A stretch of DNA of 14,874 nt from Bacillus pseudomycoides DSM 12442 (GTDB taxonomy: Bacteria; Bacillota; Bacilli; Bacillales; Bacillaceae_G). Numbering within the stretch: the stretch's first letter is position 1; each line of letters begins with the position of its first letter. The position numbers and the translations under genes are program-made. The stretch covers positions 1 to 14,874 of the forward strand of contig NZ_CM000745.1 in assembly GCF_000161455.1 (NCBI RefSeq), in the 5' to 3' direction. Shown piece after piece: positions 6,796-13,820 of the stretch. The notes under the pieces are model-generated. The model searched no databases, was not told where the DNA came from, and was given only the letters and a program-made list of their open reading frames with translations.

Positions 6796-6821
6796 AAAAC
6801 CCGTGCGAATGCACGGGTTTT
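6796..6821. terminator. bidirectional terminator between dck and the convergent small gene
   Basis: AAAACCCGTGC (6796-6806) pairs with GCACGGGTTTT (6811-6821) around a 4-base loop GAAT. The 11-pair stem has A/T ends that act as a T-run on both strands, so it serves dck (+) and the convergent gene ending at 6831 (-). Confidence 0.92.
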
Positions 6822-6830
6822 CCTATTAAC

Positions 6831-7214
6831 TTACTTTTTCTTTTTCGTTGGAGCAATAATTTCGCTCTCTGGTTTCCCAGCATTAATACGCTGACGAACC
6901 GTACTTGTACTAATATCATATGTCTCAGCAATTTCTTTAACGGTCATTTCTTTTCCATTAATGATTGCTGTTAATACTTTACCAGTACGTTTTGGAGCTA
7001 CTTCTTTTTTTGTAGTTTGTTTCGGTGCTTCTACTTTTCTCAATTCTTTCTTCGCATTACAAGTACAACCGCAAAGTTTACGGAATGTATCATCACTTAT
7101 AATACGTGATACGTTTGCACCACTATTTAAAATTCTATTGTTCTTACAGACTGGACATTGTACATAGTATAAAGTTTTTCCATCTAAAGGAAACGTTTGT
7201 ATAATAAGATCCAT
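6831..7214 (-). CDS. small putative DNA-binding protein: cysteine-containing N-terminus plus helix-turn-helix-like C-terminus
   Basis: I do not recognise a named family with confidence. The 127-residue protein begins MDLIIQTFPLDG. It has a probable metal-binding part with CPVC (Cys20, Cys23) and CGCTC (Cys48, Cys50, Cys52), a lysine-rich linker (about 55-78), then a domain GKEMTVKEIAETYDISTSTV (88-107) followed by RQRINAGKPESEI that looks like a helix-turn-helix as seen in phage and homing-endonuclease-associated DNA-binding modules. The tail is APTKKKK. The start is ATG at 7212-7214, with AAAGGAGT at 7219-7226; an in-frame extension to 7247 lacks a site. It lies between tRNA-Ser and dck, where B. 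subtilis has no gene. A sequence-specific DNA-binding role is inferred. Confidence 0.8.
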   Translation of the reverse strand: MDLIIQTFPLDGKTLYYVQCPVCKNNRILNSGANVSRIISDDTFRKLCGCTCNAKKELRKVEAPKQTTKKEVAPKRTGKVLTAIINGKEMTVKEIAETYDISTSTVRQRINAGKPESEIIAPTKKKK

Positions 7215-7265
7215 GTTGACTCCTTTCATATCTATGAAGATAATCATCGGAATATGAGTGTTTCA

Positions 7266-7285
7266 TAAGGCGTTTTCCCGCCTTA
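7266..7285. promoter_or_regulatory. perfect inverted repeat at the probable start site of the small HTH-like gene
   Basis: TAAGGCG (7266-7272) and CGCCTTA (7279-7285) are perfect arms with a 6-base spacer. There is no T-tract, so it is not a terminator. It lies directly after a candidate -10 (TATGAT at 7287-7292, minus strand), so it could be an operator, or an RNA hairpin at the 5' end of the message. Confidence 0.5.
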
Positions 7286-7286
7286 C

Positions 7287-7315
7287 ATCATACTTTCTGA
7301 TTGGTTTTAAAATAA
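7287..7315 (-). promoter_or_regulatory. weak candidate promoter of the small HTH-like gene
   Basis: TATGAT (7287-7292) on the minus strand has only TTATTT (7310-7315) at a 17-base distance. The -35 falls inside the T-tract of the tRNA terminator. Read-through from the tRNA promoter is an alternative. Confidence 0.3.
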
Positions 7316-7341
7316 AAACTCGTTACGTGTTGGTAACGAGT
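7310..7341 (-). terminator. rho-independent terminator of tRNA-Ser
   Basis: ACTCGTTAC (7318-7326) pairs with GTAACGAGT (7333-7341) around a 6-base loop. On the minus strand it is followed by TTTTTATTTT. It lies 40 bases after the tRNA 3' end. Confidence 0.9.
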
Positions 7342-7381
7342 TCTCCAATCTCCACTTATATGCGCTGTTGTCAATTATATC

Positions 7382-7474
7382 TGGAGGAGGTAGAGGGATT
7401 CGAACCCCCGCGCGACTCTCGCCGCCTGTCGGTTTTCAAGACCGATCCCTTCAGCCAGACTTGGGTATACCTCC
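7382..7474 (-). tRNA. tRNA-Ser, anticodon UGA
   Basis: The 93-nt gene folds as a class II tRNA. The 7-pair acceptor stem is GGAGGTA (5' end at 7474) with TACCTCC; the anticodon stem TCGGT/ACCGA encloses loop CTTGAAA, giving anticodon TGA (7436-7438), which reads UCA and related serine codons. A long variable arm typical of tRNA-Ser and the T-loop GTTCGAATC are present, and the terminal CCA is encoded (7382-7384). The base before CCA (position 73) is U, where bacterial tRNA-Ser usually has G. It has its own promoter and terminator, and lies downstream of serS as in B. subtilis. Confidence 0.96.
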
Positions 7475-7489
7475 ATATTGACATCAAAT

Positions 7490-7518
7490 ATAATATCAAA
7501 AGAAAAACAGTTAGTCAA
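7490..7518 (-). promoter_or_regulatory. sigma-A promoter of tRNA-Ser
   Basis: On the minus strand TTGACT (7513-7518), a 17-base spacer and TATTAT (7490-7495) form a strong promoter 16 bases ahead of the tRNA 5' end. Confidence 0.88.
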
Positions 7519-7536
7519 GTACACTATAATAAATTA

Positions 7537-7568
7537 TAGGAAAAGGAAAAAACAATCTCCTTTTCCTA
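7537..7568 (-). terminator. probable terminator of serS
   Basis: TAGGAAAAGGA (7537-7547) pairs perfectly with TCCTTTTCCTA (7558-7568), loop 10 bases. The T-run after it is better on the plus strand (7571-7577) than on the minus strand, where TAATTTATT follows. Its place between serS and the tRNA promoter supports a serS terminator. Confidence 0.65.
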
Positions 7569-7610
7569 CATTTTTTTACTGACAACACTCATACCGATGA
7601 AAGTTTCAAT

Positions 7611-8885
7611 TTATTTAATAACTGTTTTTCCTCCCATATAAGGGCGAAGAACTTCTGGAATTATAATTGTACCATCTTCTTGTTGATAGTTTTCTAAAAC
7701 AGCTGCAACTGTACGTCCAATTGCAAGTCCAGATCCATTTAGTGTATGAACAGGTTCTGGTTTTGCATTCGGCTCACGACGGAAGCGAATATTCGCACGT
7801 CTTGCTTGGAATGCTTCGAAGTTACTACAAGAAGAAATCTCACGATACGTGCCATAGCTTGGAATCCATACTTCAATATCGTATTTCTTCGCTGCTGTAA
7901 ATCCTAAATCTCCTGTACACATGCTCATAACACGATATGGTAGACCTAATAATTGTAACACGCGTTCCGCATCATTTGTTAATTTTTCTAATTCTTCATA
8001 AGAATCTTCTGGTTTAACAAATTTCACAAGCTCAACTTTATTAAATTGATGCTGACGGATTAAACCACGTGTATCGCGTCCAGCTGATCCTGCTTCAGAA
8101 CGGAAACAAGAGCTAAATGCTGCATAACGAATTGGTAATTGCTCTGAACTTAAGATTTCGTCACGGTGCATGTTTGTTACAGGAACCTCAGCTGTAGGAA
8201 TTAAGAAATAATCTTCACTCTCAATACGGAACGCATCTTCTTCAAACTTTGGAAGTTGTCCCGTTCCTGTCATACTTGCACGGTTTACCATATACGGAGG
8301 TAAAACTTCTTCATATCCATGTTCATCAGTATGAAGATCCAGCATAAAGCTAATTAAAGCACGTTCCAATCTTGCACCTGCACCTTTATAGAATACAAAG
8401 CGGCTTCCCGTTACTTTAGCAGCACGCTCAAAATCTAAAATTCCTAAATCAGTTGCAAGATCCCAGTGAGGTTTTGGTTCAAAGTTAAATTCTTTTACTT
8501 CTCCCCAAGTACGCGCTACCACGTTATCATCTTCTGTTTCGCCAATTGGTGCAGACTCATGTGGGATATTTGGAATAGAAAGCATTAATCTCTCTAAATC
8601 TTCTTCAACTATACGAAGTTCGTTATCAAAATCCTTTACCTTTTCCCCTACTTCACGCATCTCTAAAATTAATGCCTCTGCATCTTTCTTTTCGCGCTTT
8701 AACACAGAGATTTGTTGAGACACTTCATTACGTTTACTTTTCAATTCCTCTGTTTGAACAAGTAGCTCTCTTCTTCTTGTATCTAATTCTTCAAAACGAC
8801 CGAAATCAGTTAAATCTTCACCTCTATGCTGTAACTTTGCTTTTACTTCTTCAAAATTCGCACGTAAAAATTTAATATCAAGCAT
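7611..8885 (-). CDS. serS: seryl-tRNA synthetase
   Basis: It charges tRNA-Ser with serine in the cytoplasm. The 424-residue length is typical. The N-terminal long coiled-coil arm (about residues 30-100), which grips the long variable arm of tRNA-Ser, is followed by the class II catalytic core: TAEVP (231-235) in the serine site, motif 2 with FRSEAG (261-266) through RQHQFNKVE (277-285), and motif 3 GSGLAIGRTVAAVLENYQ (384-401) with its ATP-binding arginine. The ATG (8883-8885) has AAGGAGG at 8894-8900. Expression is controlled by the T-box leader upstream. It lies between pdxT and tRNA-Ser. Confidence 0.98.
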   Translation of the reverse strand: MLDIKFLRANFEEVKAKLQHRGEDLTDFGRFEELDTRRRELLVQTEELKSKRNEVSQQISVLKREKKDAEALILEMREVGEKVKDFDNELRIVEEDLERLMLSIPNIPHESAPIGETEDDNVVARTWGEVKEFNFEPKPHWDLATDLGILDFERAAKVTGSRFVFYKGAGARLERALISFMLDLHTDEHGYEEVLPPYMVNRASMTGTGQLPKFEEDAFRIESEDYFLIPTAEVPVTNMHRDEILSSEQLPIRYAAFSSCFRSEAGSAGRDTRGLIRQHQFNKVELVKFVKPEDSYEELEKLTNDAERVLQLLGLPYRVMSMCTGDLGFTAAKKYDIEVWIPSYGTYREISSCSNFEAFQARRANIRFRREPNAKPEPVHTLNGSGLAIGRTVAAVLENYQQEDGTIIIPEVLRPYMGGKTVIK

Positions 8886-8910
8886 TATATATTCCTCCTT
8901 TTATTTTATA

Positions 8911-9150
8911 AAACACAAAAACTCCCGTCCCTGTAAAAAGGGACGGGAGTTAACCCGCGTTGCCACCCTAGTTGAAAGCAATATTGCTTTCCTCTCAAGT
9001 AGAAATAACGACTCTTCACCGGAAATGTTTACTAATCATAAAGATATTCCACATTTCATTCCAGGATGGATTCACAAACTGTTTCTATCGGTTTCCACCA
9101 GCCACCGACTCTCTATAAGAAACAACATTTGTTACTACTTCCTATCAACA
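8911..9150 (-). promoter_or_regulatory. T-box riboswitch leader of serS, specifier UCC
   Basis: This leader senses uncharged tRNA-Ser. Visible on the minus strand are the T-box AGGGTGGCAACGCGGG (8954-8969), the terminator ACTCCCGTCCC/GGGACGGGAGT (8921-8931 with 8940-8950) followed by TTTTGTGTTTT, a stem III that is a perfect 18-base palindrome (8974-8991), a stem II with GAAATGT/ACATTTC arms, and stem I from about 9146. The specifier loop reads GTGAA-TCC-A, with codon TCC at 9068-9070 (serine). Uncharged tRNA-Ser pairs with the specifier and the T-box, favours the antiterminator and turns serS on. Confidence 0.96.
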
Positions 9151-9177
9151 CGTTTATTTTATAAAATTGTTACCATC

Positions 9178-9206
9178 AATTTACTATAATCTTACACAAG
9201 TTGCAA
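9178..9206 (-). promoter_or_regulatory. candidate promoter of the serS leader
   Basis: TTGCAA (9201-9206) with a 17-base spacer to TAAATT (9178-9183) on the minus strand would start transcription near 9171, ahead of stem I of the T-box. A second TATAAA/TAAAAT region at 9156-9163 lacks a good -35. The -35 lies only a few bases past the pdxT stop. Confidence 0.4.
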
Positions 9207-9211
9207 GTTAC

Positions 9212-9802
9212 TTATACAACTTTTTTCATTTTCTCCTCTTTCACCATCTGTACAAAATATGCTGTAACACGATGGTCATCCGTTAACTCCGGATGGAAAG
9301 AAGCTGCTAAAAATGGTCCTTGTCTTACTGCTACCATTCGGTCATTGTGCATAGAAAGAATTTCTACGTTATCCCCTACACTTACAACGTATGGCGCACG
9401 AATAAATACACCAATAAAGTCTTCTCCTACACCTTTTATCGAAAGGGAAGCTTCGAAGCTATCCTTTTGGCGTCCAAACGCATTACGTTCAACTGTAATA
9501 TCCATAGCACCGATGTGGGATTCTTCATAACCAATAAGATTGTTTGCAAGTAAAATCATACCTGCACACGTACCGAACATTGGTTTACCAGATTTCGCAA
9601 ATTCACGAAGTGCCCCCATAAAATCGTACTTATCAATAAGACGGCGCATTGTTGTACTTTCACCGCCTGGCAAAATAAGACCATCAATTTCTTCAAGTTG
9701 CTCCACACGCTTTACAATTACAGCATCTGCACCACTTGCTTCAACTGCCTTTACATGTTCGCGAACAGCTCCTTGAAGACCTAATACACCGACTTTAACC
9801 AT
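9212..9802 (-). CDS. pdxT: PdxT, glutaminase subunit of pyridoxal 5'-phosphate synthase
   Basis: PdxT hydrolyses glutamine and passes ammonia to PdxS for the direct synthesis of pyridoxal phosphate (vitamin B6). The 196-residue protein is a class I glutamine amidotransferase: the oxyanion region is GGES (46-49), the nucleophile Cys79 is in GTCAGM, and His170 and Glu172 (in SFHPEL) complete the triad. The start is the ATG at 9800-9802 (MVKVGVLGLQ), with AAAGGAG at 9811-9817. An in-frame extension to 9826 would overlap pdxS and has no site. It lies 17 bases after pdxS in one operon. Confidence 0.97.
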   Translation of the reverse strand: MVKVGVLGLQGAVREHVKAVEASGADAVIVKRVEQLEEIDGLILPGGESTTMRRLIDKYDFMGALREFAKSGKPMFGTCAGMILLANNLIGYEESHIGAMDITVERNAFGRQKDSFEASLSIKGVGEDFIGVFIRAPYVVSVGDNVEILSMHNDRMVAVRQGPFLAASFHPELTDDHRVTAYFVQMVKEEKMKKVV

Positions 9803-9819
9803 TTGAAAATCTCCTTTAA

Positions 9820-10707
9820 TTACCAACCGCGTTCTTGCATGCGTTGTTCTGGTAATAATGTTGAAATTTCGACACCTTTCATTGCAGTACCTAATCCTTT
9901 AGAAAGGCTTGCAATTAGCTCATAATCTTCGTAATGTGTCGTTGCTTCAACAATAGCACGTGCAAATTTTTCTGGGTTTTCTGATTTGAAAATACCAGAT
10001 CCTACGAACACACCATCTGCACCAAGTTGCATCATTAATGCAGCATCTGCCGGCGTTGCTACACCACCTGCTGCAAAGTTTACAACTGGTAGGCGACCAA
10101 GACGTTTGATTTCAAGTAATACTTCATAAGGAGCTCCAGTATTTTTTGCATATGTCATTAATTCGTCTTCACGTAGGCTTACAACTTGATGGATTTCTGC
10201 GTTTACTTGACGCATATGACGTACTGCTTCTACAATGTTCCCTGTTCCAGGCTCGCCTTTTGTACGAAGCATAGATGCACCTTCCGCAATACGACGAGCT
10301 GCTTCTCCAATATCACGACATCCACATACAAATGGAACAGTGTAATCACGTTTATTTAAATGATATACTTCATCAGCTGGAGTTAATACTTCACTCTCAT
10401 CAATGTAGTCTACCCCTAATGATTCCAGTACACGTGCTTCCACGAGGTGACCAATACGGCATTTTGCCATAACTGGAATTGATACAGCACCCATAACTTC
10501 TTCAACAATTGTTGGATCTGCCATACGTGCAACGCCACCTGCTGCACGAATATCTGCAGGAACGCGCTCTAGTGCCATAACAGCAACTGCGCCCGCTTCC
10601 TCTGCAATTCTTGCTTGCTCAGCGTTAACTACGTCCATGATAACGCCGCCTTTTTGCATTTCTGCCATTCCACGTTTTACACGTTCTGTCCCTGTTACAT
10701 TTGTCAT
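9820..10707 (-). CDS. pdxS: PdxS, synthase subunit of pyridoxal 5'-phosphate synthase
   Basis: PdxS makes pyridoxal phosphate from ribose 5-phosphate, glyceraldehyde 3-phosphate and ammonia supplied by PdxT; twelve PdxS and twelve PdxT form the complex. The 295-residue TIM-barrel protein has Asp25, the catalytic Lys82 (VMAKCRIGH) that binds ribose 5-phosphate as a Schiff base, and the second lysine Lys150 (MLRTKGEPGTG). The GGVATPADA and GADGVFVGSGIF phosphate-binding loops are in the C-terminal half. The start is the ATG at 10705-10707, with AGGGAGG at 10717-10723; a TTG two codons upstream is less likely. It is the first gene of the pdxST operon. Confidence 0.98.
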   Translation of the reverse strand: MTNVTGTERVKRGMAEMQKGGVIMDVVNAEQARIAEEAGAVAVMALERVPADIRAAGGVARMADPTIVEEVMGAVSIPVMAKCRIGHLVEARVLESLGVDYIDESEVLTPADEVYHLNKRDYTVPFVCGCRDIGEAARRIAEGASMLRTKGEPGTGNIVEAVRHMRQVNAEIHQVVSLREDELMTYAKNTGAPYEVLLEIKRLGRLPVVNFAAGGVATPADAALMMQLGADGVFVGSGIFKSENPEKFARAIVEATTHYEDYELIASLSKGLGTAMKGVEISTLLPEQRMQERGW

Positions 10708-10772
10708 GTACAAAAACCTCCCTAGGTGAATTGCTTTTCCCCATTAACGGCGAAAATTGAGAATACTCTTAC

Positions 10773-10803
10773 ATTCTACCACTAACTATTAGAGGCTTGT
10801 CCA
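10773..10803 (-). promoter_or_regulatory. probable promoter of pdxST (extended -10)
   Basis: On the minus strand TGG-TAGAAT (hexamer 10773-10778) is an extended -10. TGGACA (10798-10803) lies upstream with a long 19-base spacer. The leader to the ribosome site is about 45 bases and shows no riboswitch. Confidence 0.55.
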
Positions 10804-10837
10804 CTACTTTTTCATAAAGTCGGTATGAAAAATAGGA

Positions 10838-10865
10838 ATAAAAAAAGCTCCTACAACGAGGAGCT
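10838..10865 (-). terminator. rho-independent terminator of dacA
   Basis: AGCTCCT (10846-10852) pairs with AGGAGCT (10859-10865), loop ACAACG, and on the minus strand is followed by TTTTTTTATT. It starts one base after the dacA stop codon. Confidence 0.9.
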
Positions 10866-10866
10866 C

Positions 10867-12186
10867 TTAAAACCAACCTTTTACTGTATCAACAGCACTG
10901 TTCCAAATACCACTAAAGAAAGAACCGATACCACGCATAGAACGTACAAACCAGTTTGCCTTTTCTACTTCTGATTTTGTAATAAGATCTACTTGTAATG
11001 ATTTACCTGATAGGAATCCAGGATCATTATTATCTTTAGGTGATATAATCATTTGACCAAGTGTTGTACCTTTTTTAATTGGTGCTTCTTTATCTTTACT
11101 TACGTCTTTAAATTCTGTTTTATAGACGTCTTTACTTCCTTTTAACATCGGAAGCGCAATTGCTTGTTTAGTCTGAATTGTTACATCTTTATCTTTCGCA
11201 TTTTCTACTCGTACAGTTTCATGTCCTTTTACCGCAGATCCTTTTGGATATACCTTTTTCACTTCAAAGTTTGTAAAACCGTAATCAAACAATTTCTTTG
11301 TTTCGTCAAAACGTGCTGTATGAGAATTTGTTTTAATAACGACAGAAATTAAACGCATACCATTTCTTTCAGCTGTACCTGTAAAACAATCTCCAGCTTC
11401 TGGAGTAGATCCTGTTTTCAAACCATCTACACCTTCATATTCCTTAACTAATCCTTTTAGCATCCAATTCCAGTTATCCATTTTAACAGGATATTTTCCA
11501 CCTTCTTGGAATACTTTTTTCGGAATTTTAGCTGTTTCTAATACTTTGGGAAAATCTTGAATAAGATGTTGTGCTAAAATTGCACAATCTCTAGCAGACA
11601 TTTTATTTTCCTCGTCTGGAGTTGTACCTTCAGGTTGTTGTCCTTTTAAATCATGATTTGTTAAGCCAGTAGAGTTTACGAATTTATAATTCTTCAATCC
11701 AAGCTCTTTTGCTTTATCATTCATCATTTTTACGAAATCTGCTTCTTTACCTGCAATTGCTTCAGCTAAAGCAATTGTTGCTCCGTTTGCAGAATAAATT
11801 GCCATCGCTTCATATAGCTCTTTTACCGTGTAAGAGCCACCATTTTCTAATGGAACGTTTGATAATGAGCGATCTTGTGAAATCATATGTGCGTATTCAG
11901 AAACTTTTACCTTTTGGTCCCACTTAAGTTTTCCTTTAGCCACCGCTTCATTAACTAAGTATTCACTCATCATTTTTGTCATACTAGCAATCGCTAATAA
12001 TTCATCTGCATTTTTTTGATATAAAATTTTTCCAGAATCTGCTTCTACTAAAATTGCTGCTCCTGCTTCAACATTTAAAGCAGCACCTGTTTCTGCCGAT
12101 GCACTACCATATGTAACAAACATGCTACAAAATAGTGTAAGCACTGTTACCATTGCAATAAATCGCTTGCAAAACATACCTTTCAC
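10867..12186 (-). CDS. dacA: D-alanyl-D-alanine carboxypeptidase, PBP5 type
   Basis: DacA removes the terminal D-alanine from peptidoglycan pentapeptides outside the membrane, which limits cross-linking. Numbering from the chosen start (439 residues), the signal peptide is 1-31 with cleavage after ASA. The S11 serine-peptidase motifs are SxxK (Ser68-Met-Thr-Lys71, nucleophile and base), SxN (Ser132-Ala-Asn134) and KTG (Lys257-Thr-Gly). A C-terminal domain follows, and the last 25 residues (SMRGIGSFFSGIWNSAVDTV, then KGWF) form the amphipathic helix that anchors it to the membrane. The start is GTG at 12184-12186, with GGGGGT at 12194-12199; a GTG at 12214-12216 has no site and lies at the transcription start, and an ATG at 12175-12177 is too far from the site. 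Confidence 0.95.
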   Translation of the reverse strand: MKGMFCKRFIAMVTVLTLFCSMFVTYGSASAETGAALNVEAGAAILVEADSGKILYQKNADELLAIASMTKMMSEYLVNEAVAKGKLKWDQKVKVSEYAHMISQDRSLSNVPLENGGSYTVKELYEAMAIYSANGATIALAEAIAGKEADFVKMMNDKAKELGLKNYKFVNSTGLTNHDLKGQQPEGTTPDEENKMSARDCAILAQHLIQDFPKVLETAKIPKKVFQEGGKYPVKMDNWNWMLKGLVKEYEGVDGLKTGSTPEAGDCFTGTAERNGMRLISVVIKTNSHTARFDETKKLFDYGFTNFEVKKVYPKGSAVKGHETVRVENAKDKDVTIQTKQAIALPMLKGSKDVYKTEFKDVSKDKEAPIKKGTTLGQMIISPKDNNDPGFLSGKSLQVDLITKSEVEKANWFVRSMRGIGSFFSGIWNSAVDTVKGWF

Positions 12187-12225
12187 TTTTGTTACCCCCA
12201 ATATCTTTGTACTCACATAACCGTT

Positions 12226-12234
12226 ATTCTAACA
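12226..12234 (-). promoter_or_regulatory. extended -10 promoter of dacA
   Basis: On the minus strand TGT-TAGAAT (hexamer 12226-12231, TG at 12233-12234) is an extended -10. The -35 region falls in the T-tract of the guaB terminator and is not canonical. Transcription would begin near 12219, about 20 bases ahead of the ribosome site. Confidence 0.5.
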
Positions 12235-12238
12235 TAAT

Positions 12239-12278
12239 CAAAAAAAAATAGACAGAGATATCAAATCTCCATCTATTT
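12239..12278 (-). terminator. rho-independent terminator of guaB
   Basis: On the minus strand AAATAGA-TG-GAGAT pairs with ATCTC-TG-TCTATTT (arms 12246-12259 and 12265-12278, with a TG/TG internal loop), followed by a run of nine T residues (12240-12248). It lies 12 bases after the guaB stop. Confidence 0.87.
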
Positions 12279-12290
12279 ACATATAAGACA

Positions 12291-13754
12291 TTATAAAGAG
12301 TAATTTGGTGCCTCTTTTGTAATTTGTACGTGATGTGGGTGACTTTCACGTAAACCAGCACCTGACATACGAATAAATTGTGCATTCTCACGTAAGAATT
12401 CTAAGTCATTTGCTCCGCAATACCCCATACCTGCACGTAAACCACCAACTAATTGGTGAACTGTATCAGCTAAAGGTCCTTTATATGGCACACGGCCTTC
12501 GATACCTTCTGGAACAAGTTTTTTATTACCTTCTTGGAAGTAACGATCTTTACTTCCTTTTTCCATTGCTCCAACAGAGCCCATACCACGATACACTTTA
12601 AATTGGCGACCTTGGTAAATTTCAGTTTCTCCTGGACTTTCAGCTACACCAGCAAACATACTACCAAGCATTACAACGTGTGCTCCTGCTGCTAAAGCTT
12701 TTACCATATCACCAGAGTATTTAATACCACCATCAGCAATGACTGGAATACCGTGCTTACGAGCTTCTGTCGCACAATCATATACAGCTGTTAATTGTGG
12801 TACACCAACACCAGCTACAACGCGTGTTGTACAAATAGAACCTGGTCCAATACCAACTTTGATAACATTTGCACCTGCTTCAATTAATGCGCGTGTCGCT
12901 TCAGCTGTGGCAACGTTACCTGCAATAATATTTAGTGTTGGGTACTTCGCACGAACTTCTTTCACCTTCTCAATGACACCTTGAGAATGTCCATGAGCTG
13001 TATCAAGTACAATTACGTCTACGTTTGCTTTTACTAATGCATCGATACGAAGAATAGCGTCTGCAGTTACACCAACTGCTGCTCCAACTAACAAACGACC
13101 TTGCTTGTCTTTTGCTGAGTTTGGAAACTCAATTACTTTTTCAATATCTTTAATTGTGATAAGCCCTTGTAATACACCGTTATTATCAACAAGAGGGAGC
13201 TTTTCAATTTTATATTTCTGTAGGATCTTTTCAGCTTCTTCTAGCGTAGTGCCAACTGGAGCTGTAATCAACTTTTCTTTTGTCATTACATCGGAAATTT
13301 TAATAGAGTAGTCTTGAATAAAACGCATATCACGGTTTGTAATAATACCAACTAATTTTTGCTCTTCTAAGTTATTTACAATTGGTACACCTGAGATACG
13401 ATATTTTCCCATAAGATGCTCTGCATCATATACTTGATGATCTGGAGTTAAAAAGAAAGGATCTGAAATAACGCCGCTTTCAGAGCGTTTTACTTTATCA
13501 ACCTGTTCAGCTTGTTGCTCGATAGACATATTCTTATGAATAACTCCTAAACCACCTTGACGTGCCATTGCAATAGCCATATCAGCTTCTGTTACTGTAT
13601 CCATTCCTGCGCTAATTAAAGGAATGTTTAACTGCAAGCTTTCAGATAGAACTGTCTTAACACTTACTTCTCTTGGCAATACATCTGACTTCGCTGGTAC
13701 AAGTAATACATCATCGAATGTCAAACCTTCTTTAACAAATTTAGATTCCCACAT
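12291..13754 (-). CDS. guaB: inosine-5'-monophosphate dehydrogenase
   Basis: GuaB oxidises IMP to XMP with NAD, the rate-limiting step toward GMP. The 487-residue protein has a TIM barrel interrupted by two CBS domains (about 95-150 and 155-205) that in this family take part in allosteric control. The catalytic loop GSICTTRVV contains Cys308; the NAD/IMP region has DTAHGHS (251-257) and GIGPGS (301-306); the flap carries RYFQEG and later EGRVPYKG. The start is the ATG at 13752-13754, with GGGGGGA at 13761-13767; the upstream in-frame ATG at 13769 would overlap this site. It diverges from yaaC and is followed by its terminator and dacA. Confidence 0.98.
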   Translation of the reverse strand: MWESKFVKEGLTFDDVLLVPAKSDVLPREVSVKTVLSESLQLNIPLISAGMDTVTEADMAIAMARQGGLGVIHKNMSIEQQAEQVDKVKRSESGVISDPFFLTPDHQVYDAEHLMGKYRISGVPIVNNLEEQKLVGIITNRDMRFIQDYSIKISDVMTKEKLITAPVGTTLEEAEKILQKYKIEKLPLVDNNGVLQGLITIKDIEKVIEFPNSAKDKQGRLLVGAAVGVTADAILRIDALVKANVDVIVLDTAHGHSQGVIEKVKEVRAKYPTLNIIAGNVATAEATRALIEAGANVIKVGIGPGSICTTRVVAGVGVPQLTAVYDCATEARKHGIPVIADGGIKYSGDMVKALAAGAHVVMLGSMFAGVAESPGETEIYQGRQFKVYRGMGSVGAMEKGSKDRYFQEGNKKLVPEGIEGRVPYKGPLADTVHQLVGGLRAGMGYCGANDLEFLRENAQFIRMSGAGLRESHPHHVQITKEAPNYSL

Positions 13755-13791
13755 AATTGTTCCCCCCATGATACCAGAAATTATTATTAGT

Positions 13792-13820
13792 AGCTTAACA
13801 ATTGGTTAAAATACTGTCAA
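13792..13820 (-). promoter_or_regulatory. promoter of guaB
   Basis: On the minus strand a perfect TTGACA (13815-13820) with a 17-base spacer precedes TAAGCT (13792-13797), a poor -10. An inverted repeat TTAAC-AATTG-GTTAA (13795-13809) covers the -10 and part of the spacer. No purine-type riboswitch or PurR-like box is visible. Confidence 0.65.

Noticed and set aside
6831..7474. Integrated element attached at tRNA-Ser
   Set aside because: No integrase and no second copy of the tRNA 3' end in the region between the tRNA and dck.
7258..7539. Plus-strand frame across tRNA-Ser
   Set aside because: It runs through a tRNA gene, its terminator and its promoter; coding is implausible.
9201..9776. 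Several plus-strand frames over pdxT
   Set aside because: Antisense to a complete pdxT with intact catalytic residues.
12739..12984. Plus-strand frame over guaB
   Set aside because: Antisense to the IMP dehydrogenase catalytic region; no start signals.
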